DNA of 9,761 nt. Origin: an uncultured Collinsella sp. Its GTDB lineage: Bacteria; Actinomycetota; Coriobacteriia; Coriobacteriales; Coriobacteriaceae. Within the stretch, counting starts at the first letter, position 1. Each line of letters opens with the position of its first letter. Positions 1-8,182 of this stretch are shown here, in pieces. The stretch is taken from positions 1 to 9,761 of the forward strand of contig URRJ01000069.1 in the NCBI GenBank assembly GCA_900550205.1, given 5' to 3'. The notes beneath the pieces are model-generated. The model saw nothing but the letters and a program-made list of their open reading frames with translations. It made no database searches and was not told the DNA's origin. Made by a program: the position numbers and the translations under genes.

Positions 1-593
1 ACGGGCTCGGCGGCGGTTTCACTGCCAGCAGCGGCGTCGCCCTCAACAGCATCCCCTGCCACGTCCTCGCCATTCGCGGCAGCGACGGCCTCGCGCGGAT
101 CTTTGCCCTCGGCCTCGGCGCGCATGCCCAGCACCAGGTTGCGCAGACCTGCGACCGTGCCCTCCACGTCGGGTGCCGGCTGATCAGCGTGCAGATAGGC
201 CCAGTCCATCATAAAGGTGGCCGAAGACAGCGCACCGATGGCCAGCGCATCATCGGGGCACGAAAGCTCAATCTCAAAGACGCGCTCGTCGTGCTCGCTC
301 ACGCGGGTGCGGCCGCACGAAATGCTGCCCGCAAGACCGGTCTCGTTCATGAGCTCGACCGTCACGTGCTCAAGCAGGTGGCAAAGCTCGGTCTGGCCCA
401 TGCAGTCCTGGAACTCACGACCGGAATCACCCAGGCACAGGTGCTTGGCAATCGCCGGCACCAGGTAATACACGCGCGCCGTGGCCTCGATATCCTCCGA
501 GGTCATGAGCGGCATGCCGGGGTTCACCAGCACATGCGCGCAGATCTTGTCCTCGCTGACGGTGACCTTAAGGATGTTGAACAGGCCTGCCAT
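1..593 (-). CDS. Cyanophycin-synthetase N-domain-like protein, 3' end missing
   Basis: The frame is open from an ATG at 593 to the window edge, giving 197 residues with no stop. The start is supported by a purine-rich ribosome site (AGGGGAGAG) about 2-5 bases upstream. Residues about 25-130 resemble, from memory, the N-terminal domain of cyanophycin synthetase (CphA). They have a 'VPAIAKHLC' segment, then 'CHLLEHVTVELMNETG' (about 71-86), then 'CGRTRV' (93-98) and a 'VFEIELSCPDDALAIGAL' stretch, in the same order as the CphA hallmark 'HIVEHVALELQ...FGRTR...YEY...A'. From about 158 onward the sequence becomes an Ala/Glu/Gly/Asp-rich, probably disordered tail. No ATP-grasp or Mur-ligase motif is visible. 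In CphA this domain binds the growing polymer; whether it does so here is unknown. The gene starts 24 bases after the CorC-like gene, so the two are probably co-transcribed. The frame is certain; the family link is an inference from motif order. Confidence 0.8.
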   Translation of the reverse strand, partial: MAGLFNILKVTVSEDKICAHVLVNPGMPLMTSEDIEATARVYYLVPAIAKHLCLGDSGREFQDCMGQTELCHLLEHVTVELMNETGLAGSISCGRTRVSEHDERVFEIELSCPDDALAIGALSSATFMMDWAYLHADQPAPDVEGTVAGLRNLVLGMRAEAEGKDPREAVAAANGEDVAGDAVEGDAAAGSETAAEP

Positions 594-617
594 AACTCTC
601 CCCTACTCTTCCTTGCC

Positions 618-1991
<1,374 letters not shown>

Positions 1992-2105
1992 CGGGAGTTT
2001 CTCGAACCTCCAAGATTCGGGACGTTAGGTAGTAAGCGCAGGTGACGGATAGGGCAGTTGCGCCCGGCGGCCGCTTGGATAGGTCCGCGGGCACAGACAC
2101 GATCG

Positions 2106-2789
2106 CTAGATTACGAAGAGGATCACCGCCATGAACTGGAAGATACTGCCGGCGAGCACCCACAGGTGAAACACACTGTGCAGGTAGCGCACATTTTTAG
2201 CGATGTAGAACGGCACGCCCACGGTGTAGCACACGCCGCCGACAGCGAGCAGGGCAAGTGCCACGGGGTTGAGCAGCGACACGAGCTCGGGCAGCTTAAA
2301 GACGACGAGCCAGCCCATCAGCAGATAGACCAGGCCGCTTACCCAGCGCGGCTGGCGCTCGCGCAGAAAGCACTCGAGGGCGATGCCGATAATGGCGATG
2401 GCCCATACGGCAAAAAACAGCACGGGGCCACCGTCGTTTGCCAGCGTGATGAGGCAAAACGGCGTATAGCTGCCAGCTATGAGCAGGTAGATGCAGCTGT
2501 GGTCGATGATGCGGAACACACGCTTGGCGCCCGCGGGCTGAATCGCGTGGTAGAGCGTGGAGGCAAGGTATTCGAGAATAATGCTGGCGCCGTAGACGAT
2601 TGCCGCGGCCATATGCGCCGGACCGCCACCGCGAAGAGCGGCAAATACGATCAGGAGCACCAGGCCTGCGATGCCCAGCAGGCAACCGACACCATGGGTG
2701 ACGGAGTTCATGATCTCCTCGCCCACCGTGTAGTGCGGAACGGCCGCGGCCCCAGGTCGCGGCTTGGAACTGTCGCTCGAATCGGACAT
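2106..2789 (-). CDS. Hemolysin III / PAQR-family seven-helix membrane protein
   Basis: A 227-residue integral membrane protein of the hemolysin III (YqfA/PAQR) family, related to adiponectin-receptor proteins. After a short hydrophilic N-terminus it shows about seven hydrophobic helices. The metal-site residues of the family are present: Ser77 and His81 in 'STLYH', Asp96-His97 in 'IIDHSCIYLLIAGSYTPF', and His204 and His208 in 'YLHSVFHLWVLAGS'. These suggest a zinc-binding hydrolase-like core; the cellular role of the bacterial members is not settled. The start is set at ATG 2789 rather than the in-frame TTG at 2807, because a good GGAGG lies at 2801-2805, 11 bases before the ATG, while the TTG would overlap that same site. 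It is the first of three minus-strand genes and is divergent from the hydrolase gene. The name 'hemolysin' is historical and does not prove a toxin. Confidence 0.94.
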   Translation of the reverse strand: MSDSSDSSKPRPGAAAVPHYTVGEEIMNSVTHGVGCLLGIAGLVLLIVFAALRGGGPAHMAAAIVYGASIILEYLASTLYHAIQPAGAKRVFRIIDHSCIYLLIAGSYTPFCLITLANDGGPVLFFAVWAIAIIGIALECFLRERQPRWVSGLVYLLMGWLVVFKLPELVSLLNPVALALLAVGGVCYTVGVPFYIAKNVRYLHSVFHLWVLAGSIFQFMAVILFVI

Positions 2790-2800
2790 GCCGGTTACAT

Positions 2801-2805
2801 CCTCC
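2801..2805 (-). promoter_or_regulatory. Ribosome binding site deciding the hemolysin III start
   Basis: GGAGG on the minus strand, 11 bases before ATG 2789. The competing upstream in-frame TTG (2805-2807) shares bases with this site, so it could not use it. This favours the shorter 227-residue protein. Confidence 0.6.
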
Positions 2806-2824
2806 AATGTAAATAGTTCTCAAC

Positions 2825-2854
2825 ACTATATCAAAGCGTCTGGGTACGTGCGAA
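2825..2854 (-). promoter_or_regulatory. Possible promoter for the hemolysin III gene
   Basis: On the minus strand, TTCGCA (2849-2854), an 18-base spacer and TATAGT (2825-2830) would start transcription near 2818, leaving a short leader before the GGAGG at 2801-2805. The -10 box is good and the -35 box is weak, so this is a tentative call. Confidence 0.35.
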
Positions 2855-2896
2855 ATTTGCACCATATGTGGCCCTTTGTTTACCCATTCTTTGCTT

Positions 2897-2910
2897 GTTG
2901 ACGCATCAAC
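2897..2910. promoter_or_regulatory. Operator-like palindrome over the -35 box
   Basis: GTTGA-CGCA-TCAAC is a perfect 5-base inverted repeat with a 4-base centre. It covers the -35 hexamer of the hydrolase promoter, where a bound repressor would block RNA polymerase. GTTGA/TCAAC half-sites resemble those bound by some MarR-family regulators such as MexR, although MexR sites have a 5-base spacer. The regulator is not in this window. Confidence 0.5.
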
Positions 2911-2926
2911 GTCGAACATCCATAAT
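2898..2926 (+). promoter_or_regulatory. Near-consensus sigma-70-type promoter for the hydrolase gene
   Basis: TTGACG at 2898-2903, a spacer of exactly 17 bases, and CATAAT at 2921-2926. Each box matches five of six consensus bases. The predicted start is near 2933, giving a leader of about 43 bases before the ATG at 2976. AAGGAG (2962-2967) is the ribosome site, 8 bases from the start codon. One palindrome overlaps the -35 box and a second lies in the leader. Confidence 0.75.
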
Positions 2927-2939
2927 GCGTTTGTTTTAA

Positions 2940-2957
2940 ATGTTGATGTATTAACAT
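2940..2957. promoter_or_regulatory. Second operator-like palindrome in the hydrolase leader
   Basis: ATGTTGATGTATTAACAT is an imperfect palindrome whose core GTTGA-TGTA-TTAAC (2942-2955) repeats the half-site and the 4-base spacing of the palindrome at 2897-2910 with one change. Centre-to-centre distance is 45 bases. It lies just downstream of the predicted transcription start, so the pair could act together as a double operator. Confidence 0.5.
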
Positions 2958-2975
2958 CTTTAAGGAGAACCGTAA

Positions 2976-3941
2976 ATGCCTCAAAGCGCACACCTCCATC
3001 GAAAGCTCAAGATAGCCGGCATTGTTACGTTGGTAGTCGTTGTCGCGCTGCTGGGGTTTGCCGGCAACTTTTTGTTTGACTTTGCCCTGAACCCCCAAGC
3101 GCCGTACACCATGAAGATGATGCAGGATAGCAAGAACGACAAAGAAGGTGAGCAGCCGGATGCCGAGGACACCGAAGCGCGGGCGTGGTTTAAGGAAAAC
3201 CGCGAGAGCAGCAACCTCACCGCGGACGACGGGACCGAGCTTGCCGCCTGGTATTTTGCCGCCCCAGAGACCACACACAATTACGCTGTCTGCCTACACG
3301 GATACACCGATGAGCCCATCGGCATGGCCCGATACGTCAAACGATTCCACGACCGCGGCATGAACGTGCTCGCGCCTGCCGCCCGCGCCCACGAGCGCTC
3401 CGGCGGCGACTATATCGGCATGGGCTGGCCCGAGCGGCTCGATGTCGTTACATGGATTGGGCGGATCGTTCAGGCTGACCCCGAGGCGCGCATCCTGGTC
3501 TTTGGCGAGTCGATGGGTGCGGCAACCGCCATGAACGTCGCGGGGGAATCTCTGCCCGCAAACGTGAAATGCATTATCGAGGACTGCGGTTATACGAGTG
3601 TTTGGGACGAGTTTTCCCTGCAGCTCAGGGACGTGTTCGGCCTGCCCAGCTTTCCCTTGCTCGATGTAGCAAACTTGGTGTGCAACGTGCGCGCGGGCTA
3701 CGATTTTCATAAGGCGAGCAGTGTGGAGCAACTCAAACACGCAACGGTCCCCATGCTGTTTATCCACGGCGACCAGGACACCTTTGTGCCGTACGACATG
3801 CTCGACCAAAACTACGACGCGTGCGCCAGTAAGGTCAAGCAAAAGCTCACCATCCATGGCGCCACCCACGCCAAGAGTGCGCAAGTTGATCCCGAGCTCT
3901 ACTGGAACACGGTCGATGACTTCCTCGACAAGAATTTTTAG
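2976..3941 (+). CDS. Membrane-anchored alpha/beta hydrolase
   Basis: A 321-residue serine hydrolase of the alpha/beta fold. Residues about 12-34 form one hydrophobic helix after a basic N-terminus with no clear cleavage site, suggesting a signal anchor with the catalytic domain outside the cell. The fold's landmarks are in order: the oxyanion 'LHGY' (107-110), the nucleophile elbow 'GESMG' (177-181, Ser179), the acid in 'HGDQDTFVP' (264-272, probably Asp268) and the catalytic His in 'GATHAKS' (His298). The layout matches bacterial hydrolases often annotated as prolyl-oligopeptidase or BAAT-like; the substrate is unknown. The start is firm: AAGGAG lies 8 bases upstream, and a strong promoter with two palindromes precedes it. 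The gene is single, divergent from the hemolysin III gene and convergent with the DUF362 gene, with a bidirectional terminator between the convergent pair. Confidence 0.93.
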   Translation: MPQSAHLHRKLKIAGIVTLVVVVALLGFAGNFLFDFALNPQAPYTMKMMQDSKNDKEGEQPDAEDTEARAWFKENRESSNLTADDGTELAAWYFAAPETTHNYAVCLHGYTDEPIGMARYVKRFHDRGMNVLAPAARAHERSGGDYIGMGWPERLDVVTWIGRIVQADPEARILVFGESMGAATAMNVAGESLPANVKCIIEDCGYTSVWDEFSLQLRDVFGLPSFPLLDVANLVCNVRAGYDFHKASSVEQLKHATVPMLFIHGDQDTFVPYDMLDQNYDACASKVKQKLTIHGATHAKSAQVDPELYWNTVDDFLDKNF

Positions 3942-3978
3942 GCAAAAAGCAACGTCTGGGGCTTTATCTAACCCCCTA

Positions 3979-4110
3979 TTTTCGGAAGTATGCGGCAAAA
4001 TCTGGAACTGCCGACCAGACCGCAGTTTTACCAACAATTTATCAGGGGTTTTGTTGCCAAAAAATGTCGTGTGCTCGGCGGTCTCGAAATTTGCCGCATA
4101 CTTCCGAAAA
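3979..4110. repeat. 132-base element with 21-base perfect inverted ends
   Basis: The left end (3979-3999, beginning TTTTCGGAAGTATGCGG) is the exact reverse complement of the right end (4090-4110). Further complementary pairs lie inside: AGACCGC (4017-4023) with GCGGTCT (4078-4084), and CAACAA (4032-4037) with TTGTTG (4051-4056). The whole element can therefore fold into one long nested hairpin. It contains no gene and shows no obvious target-site duplication. It may be a miniature transposable element, a REP-like intergenic repeat, or a large 3' structure of the hydrolase transcript. The inverted repeat is certain; its nature is not. Confidence 0.8.
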
Positions 4111-4145
4111 ACCGCCCGCAAGCGTTGTGCTCACGGGCGGTTTTT
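4107..4145. terminator. Bidirectional rho-independent terminator
   Basis: AAAAACCGCCCG (4107-4118) pairs perfectly with CGGGCGGTTTTT (4134-4145) around a 15-base loop. The GC-rich stem has T runs at the 3' side on both strands, so it can end the hydrolase transcript on the plus strand and the DUF362 transcript on the minus strand. Its left A run overlaps the last four bases of the preceding 132-base element. Confidence 0.9.
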
Positions 4146-4192
4146 GCTTATGTTACGCAACAAAATCGCGTGCTTTATCCAATAGTACGACG

Positions 4193-5398
4193 CTATTTGA
4201 CTTCGATGAGCTCATACTCGCTCGTGCCCAGGCCGATCTTTTCGGCGTGCGCGATGCACGCGCGCCAGTCGGTGTCGGGATGCGTGATGCAGAAGGGGTC
4301 CTTGGCCTGTTCGCCCTCCAGATGCTCGTGGTTGTGCTCCATCTTGGCCGCGCTATCGGTGAGCTCGGTGTTGGGCAGCGGCTCGGATGCCATGACGGCA
4401 TCGGCGCAGGCCTGGTCGATGGCGACCGGGTCGAAGCTCGCAAACATACCGATATCGTTGACGATAGGCGTGTCGTTTTCGGGATGGCAATCGCAGTTGG
4501 GGCTGATATCCATGGCAAGCGAGATATGGAAGCTCGGGCGGCCGTCGACGACGGCCTTGGTGTACTCGGCGATCTTACAGTTGAGCACGTCGGCCGCGGC
4601 CTCATAGCCGGGCTTGATGCAGTCCTGGTTGCATGCCGCAATGCAGCGTCCGCAGCCCACGCAGCGATCGTGGTCGATGGCAGCCACGTGCACCGTGCGG
4701 GTGTTGCCGTTGGCAAGCTCGCGCTCGCGGGTGTCGTCGAACGAGATAGCGTTGTGCGCGCAGATCTTTTCGCAGGCATGGCAGCCAACGCAGTGCTCGG
4801 TCGCGACGTTCGGCTTGCCGGCGGCATGCTGCTCCATCTTGCCGGCGCGGCTGCCGCCACCCATACCCAGGTTCTTCATGGCGCCGCCAAAACCGGCCTG
4901 CTCATGGCCCTTAAAGTGGGTGAGGCTGATCACGATATCGGCATCCATGAGTGCCTGACCGATCTTGGCCTCGTGCACGTACTCGCCGCCCTCGACCGGG
5001 ACAAGCGCCTCGTCGGTGCCCTTGAGGCCGTCGGCGATGATGATCTGGCAACCCGTGGCATACGGGGTAAAGCCGTTCTGGTAGGCGGTGTCGATGTGCT
5101 CGAGCGCATTTTTGCGGCTACCGACATAGAGCGTGTTGCAGTCGGTGAGGAAGGGCTTGCCGCCCAGCTCCTTCACGACATCCGCGACGGCGCGGGCGTA
5201 GTTGGGGCGCAAAAAGCTCAGGTTGCCCAGCTCGCCAAAGTGAATCTTGATGGCGACGAACTTGTTCTCAAAGTCAATCTGCTCGATACCGGCGTGACGG
5301 ATGAGGCGCTTGAGCTTGTCGAGCTGGCTCTCGCGAGCATGCGTGCGCAGGTTCGTAAAGTACACCTTAGCGGGTGCTGCGGGTGCAGTTGCGGTCAT
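4193..5398 (-). CDS. DUF362 protein with two 4Fe-4S ferredoxin motifs
   Basis: A 401-residue iron-sulfur protein of the DUF362 family. The DUF362 region (about 45-190) includes 'AIKIHFGELGN' (49-59), a conserved Cys in 'LTDCNTLYVG' (84-93) and 'HFKGHEQAGFGGAMKNLGMGG' (161-181). Two ferredoxin motifs follow: Cys203, 206, 209, 213 and Cys246, 249, 252, 256, each with CxxCxxCxxxC spacing. The usual Pro after the fourth Cys is absent in both (Ala and Asn instead). The C-terminal part returns to DUF362-type sequence ('DISPNCDCHPENDTPIVNDIGMFASFDPVAIDQ'-like, near 304-337). No signal peptide or membrane helix is visible, so it is probably cytosolic. A role in electron transfer is inferred; substrate and partner are unknown. 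ATG 5398 is supported by GAGGGG about 8 bases upstream. The gene has its own likely promoter and ends at a bidirectional terminator. Confidence 0.93.
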   Translation of the reverse strand: MTATAPAAPAKVYFTNLRTHARESQLDKLKRLIRHAGIEQIDFENKFVAIKIHFGELGNLSFLRPNYARAVADVVKELGGKPFLTDCNTLYVGSRKNALEHIDTAYQNGFTPYATGCQIIIADGLKGTDEALVPVEGGEYVHEAKIGQALMDADIVISLTHFKGHEQAGFGGAMKNLGMGGGSRAGKMEQHAAGKPNVATEHCVGCHACEKICAHNAISFDDTRERELANGNTRTVHVAAIDHDRCVGCGRCIAACNQDCIKPGYEAAADVLNCKIAEYTKAVVDGRPSFHISLAMDISPNCDCHPENDTPIVNDIGMFASFDPVAIDQACADAVMASEPLPNTELTDSAAKMEHNHEHLEGEQAKDPFCITHPDTDWRACIAHAEKIGLGTSEYELIEVK

Positions 5399-5440
5399 AG
5401 ATCTATCCCCTCGGTCTATATGGCGTTACAGACATAAGGG

Positions 5441-5471
5441 ATGGTACCAGTTAAAGCAGAGTTAATGTCAA
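5441..5471 (-). promoter_or_regulatory. Likely promoter of the DUF362 gene
   Basis: On the minus strand a perfect -35 box TTGACA (5466-5471) is followed after 19 bases by TACCAT (5441-5446). The long spacer weakens the match, but the position, about 45 bases upstream of the start codon, fits. It lies just downstream of the palindromic repeat that ends the ABC operon. Confidence 0.5.
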
Positions 5472-5480
5472 GCGCGGCAC

Positions 5481-5511
5481 CTAGTCATTGGGGACAGACT
5501 TAAATGACTAC
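5481..5511. repeat. REP-like palindromic repeat, copy 1, overlapping the permease stop codon
   Basis: TAGTCATT (5482-5489) and AATGACTA (5503-5510) form an 8-base perfect stem around a 13-base loop beginning GGGGACAGACT. It matches the copy at 8991-9021 in the same orientation at 27 of 31 positions: three differences in the loop and one at the last base. On the minus strand its first three bases, TAG, are the stop codon of the permease gene. Similar 'TTGGGGAC' palindromes are common intergenic repeats in many genomes, some tied to Y1/RAYT transposases; that link is from memory. Confidence 0.8.
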
Positions 5512-8174
5512 TCTTGGACTTTGAGGGCCTCGGCCAGGCTGACGCGCTTGATAGAGCGCGTGTGTAGCAGCGCAACGACCAGGTAGGTTGCAAAGCCAAT
5601 GCCGACGCATGCAGCCATGGACCAAGCGGGCACGTAGATCTCGATATTGCCGTTGTAGGCGAGCAACATCGAGCGGAAGATGGCCGTGAGCGAGCCAATA
5701 ATGACCGGCAGGCTCAACACGAGCGACGCCGCCACGCACAGCGTAATCGAGCGGATGTACAGATGCGAGATCTCACTATCGCGATAGCCAAAGACTTTCA
5801 TGTAGCTAATCGACCGGGCGCTGTGGTCGATCACAGCCTTGGTCAGCAGGTACATAAACAGCAGGAAGATAAACACCGCGAGCCCGGCCATCATGCCGAT
5901 CATTTTGCTCATCATGCCGATGAACTGGTCGCCCACGGCACGCATGTCGTCGGGCGTGGTGTCGCCGGCAAAGTAGCGCGAATCGAGGTCGAGCTTCTCG
6001 TCGCTCACATAGCCGTTAAAGTAGGCGGCGTCGTTGTCAAACAGCTCGTTAAAGTCTTCGATACTCATATAGATATTCATGTCCGACTTGGAGCCCCAGG
6101 CACAGTCCTTGCCCGCGTACTCAAGGGAATAATGCTCGCCCTCGTACTTGTCGCTGAGCGTGACCTTCTGGCCCTCGCTCCAGCCGAACTTATCGAGCAG
6201 ACCGCCGCCAAAGACGACGCGCCCATCGCCGACGTTGAGGTCTTTCCAATAGCGCGAATCGGATGAAATGCCATAGACGGAAATCGTCTCCTCGCCATTT
6301 CCATCGCCGCGGTCGTATTGCAGCTGGTAAACGGCGTATTTCTCGGCCTGTGCGATTGCGCCTGCACCGTTGTCGATCGTATTGACCGGGTGGATATCGT
6401 CGTTGTCAGTGTCGATCTTAGAGGCCTTGTCAATCAGGTCGATAGCCTCGTCGCGGTTGCAGCCGAGGGCATCGGCAAGATCGTCAAGGCGCGCGTAGAG
6501 CGCATCCTTCTTGTCCTGGACCTTGGCAAGCGCACCCTGCGCTGCAGTCAAGCTCTCGGCAGACGGAGATGCGGTCGCGACATCGACTGCCGTCTGCGCC
6601 GCATCGGCCGCGTCGTCAAGCTCGTCATCGGCATCCTGGGCGGCGGAAAGCAGCGCGCCGTCAACCGACTGCAAGCGCTCGAGCGCCGACCACTGCTCGC
6701 GTTCCTCGGCAGTGCCCTCGAGCTCCAGCGGAGCCTTGAGCGTGTACTGGTGCTCGGCGACCAGGCTCGTCTCCAGGTTGTCCGCGTAGTGCGTCATCGT
6801 GGGCAGAATCGCCAGGCCAAAGAGCAGCAGCAGCGAGGCAAACGCAATGCCCACGAAGAGCGTGGCGAAGTTGCCCAGGTTGCGCAGGAAGATACGCAGG
6901 CGGAAGCGGGAAACAAAACCCATGCGCTCCGGCAGCTGCAAGCCGCGCTTGGTGCCCGATTTGCCGCTCGCCTCGTGACGAAGGAACTGCAACGGCGTCT
7001 TGCCCATTTTGCGAAGCAAACCCACCAGCGTGATGAGGATGAGCGCGACGGCGGGAACCACGGCGCACTTCACAAAGATCTCCCAGCTCCAGTACACCTG
7101 GAAAGGCGGCAGACTGTACGAACCGTAATAGAGGCTGCGCATGGGCTCGGTAAAGAACACAACGCCGAGCGCAGTGCCCAAAAACGCCGCGACCACGCCC
7201 ACGATGGCGGGAAGTGCCAGGTAGTGCAGGACGATCTCGCGTCGACGATAGCCGCTGGCGAGCAGCGTGCCGATGATGGCGCTCTCCTCCTCGATGGTGG
7301 CGTCGGTAAGGACCACAAAGACGAACGCCATAATCACGATGATGATGTCGAGCAGCGTCATCCACATCATGGAGTCGCCGTCCACGTCGTCGCGCGCATA
7401 GCCAATGCCCTGGTTGGAATCGGCATCGATCAGATCGTCCACGCGCGCATCGGCTTCGGTCAGTGCCTCGACCATATCCTGCTCCGCATCGGTGCGGTCC
7501 GCGGTGGAGAGATCGCGATCGGCAAAGGTGAAGGAGTAGGTGTAGGCGGGTGCGCCGCCGGCGTCCTCAAGCGCGGCAAAGCCGGCGTCGGTGACCTCGG
7601 CCACGCCATAGGTGATGGTGTTCACCGTAAAGTCCGAATTGTTGAGGAACAGCGCCTGGCTATCGGGCTGGGTCATGATGCCGCAGATGGTGTAGGTGCG
7701 GCCCTCGAGCTCGACCTTATCGCCCACGGCGAGGTCGTTGTTGGTGGCGAAGACGCGGTCGATTGCCACCTCATCGTCCGTCTTGGGCTGCCTGCCCTCA
7801 CAGTAGGACGCGATATCGACCTTGGTGCGATGCGCATAGGTGCGCAGCGTGCGCTTGGTGCCGTCGTCGCCGGCGGTCTTTTTGATGATAGCGTCGATGG
7901 AGAAATTCTTGTAGAGCGTGACGCCGCCGACGTCGTCGGCCGCGTCCTCGGCGGCCTTGAGTTGATCGTCGGTGGCCTCGAAGGAGGTGGTCACGCGGCC
8001 GTCCTCAATCGTATACGCATCGCGCATGTCGTCGATAAGGCAACCGATGGAATGCGCCGCGAGCAAAAAGCCCGAGGTAAGGGCAATGCTTCCGCACATA
8101 AGCAAAAAGATGCCCAGGTACTTGCCGATATTGCGGCGCAGCTCGCGCGGGAGACGTTTTGCGAGAGGTGTCAT
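5508..8174 (-). CDS. FtsX/MacB-family ABC transporter permease, 888 residues
   Basis: A large permease built from two FtsX modules. Hydrophobic helices appear at about 18-41, 273-291, 318-342, 366-387, 435-458, 758-778, 808-832 and 848-870, giving eight helices in a 1+3 and 1+3 order. Two big extracellular parts lie between: about 42-270, and about 460-755. The second begins with an Ala/Asp/Glu-rich, probably coiled-coil stretch (about 490-590). 'ESAIIGTLLASGYRRREI' (298-313) and 'SISYMKVFGYRDSEI' (788-802) are the coupling segments that contact the ATPase. The C-terminal 'VSLAEALKVQE' resembles the usual FtsX-type ending. The gene starts 8 bases after the ATPase stop codon with GGGG between, so translation is probably coupled. 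Such pairs move lipids, peptides or antimicrobials, or transmit mechanical signals; the substrate is not evident. Its stop codon lies inside a palindromic repeat. Confidence 0.95.
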   Translation of the reverse strand: MTPLAKRLPRELRRNIGKYLGIFLLMCGSIALTSGFLLAAHSIGCLIDDMRDAYTIEDGRVTTSFEATDDQLKAAEDAADDVGGVTLYKNFSIDAIIKKTAGDDGTKRTLRTYAHRTKVDIASYCEGRQPKTDDEVAIDRVFATNNDLAVGDKVELEGRTYTICGIMTQPDSQALFLNNSDFTVNTITYGVAEVTDAGFAALEDAGGAPAYTYSFTFADRDLSTADRTDAEQDMVEALTEADARVDDLIDADSNQGIGYARDDVDGDSMMWMTLLDIIIVIMAFVFVVLTDATIEEESAIIGTLLASGYRRREIVLHYLALPAIVGVVAAFLGTALGVVFFTEPMRSLYYGSYSLPPFQVYWSWEIFVKCAVVPAVALILITLVGLLRKMGKTPLQFLRHEASGKSGTKRGLQLPERMGFVSRFRLRIFLRNLGNFATLFVGIAFASLLLLFGLAILPTMTHYADNLETSLVAEHQYTLKAPLELEGTAEEREQWSALERLQSVDGALLSAAQDADDELDDAADAAQTAVDVATASPSAESLTAAQGALAKVQDKKDALYARLDDLADALGCNRDEAIDLIDKASKIDTDNDDIHPVNTIDNGAGAIAQAEKYAVYQLQYDRGDGNGEETISVYGISSDSRYWKDLNVGDGRVVFGGGLLDKFGWSEGQKVTLSDKYEGEHYSLEYAGKDCAWGSKSDMNIYMSIEDFNELFDNDAAYFNGYVSDEKLDLDSRYFAGDTTPDDMRAVGDQFIGMMSKMIGMMAGLAVFIFLLFMYLLTKAVIDHSARSISYMKVFGYRDSEISHLYIRSITLCVAASLVLSLPVIIGSLTAIFRSMLLAYNGNIEIYVPAWSMAACVGIGFATYLVVALLHTRSIKRVSLAEALKVQE

Positions 8175-8182
8175 GGCGCCCC

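Noticed and set aside
2106..2807. Longer hemolysin III start at TTG 2807
   Set aside because: The TTG overlaps the GGAGG that would serve it and has no ribosome site of its own; ATG 2789 fits better.
3958..3976. Small GGGG...CCCC hairpin followed by TATTTT after the hydrolase stop
   Set aside because: The stem is only about four base pairs and the T run is broken; the strong terminator at 4107-4145 is the better call.
3294..4121. 275-codon minus-strand frame opposite the hydrolase
   Set aside because: It starts inside the inverted-repeat element and runs antisense to an intact catalytic domain.
4064..5437. 457-codon open frame on the plus strand opposite the DUF362 gene
   Set aside because: The opposite strand encodes two intact ferredoxin motifs and DUF362. 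The plus-strand frame crosses the terminator and promoter regions and has no recognisable domain.
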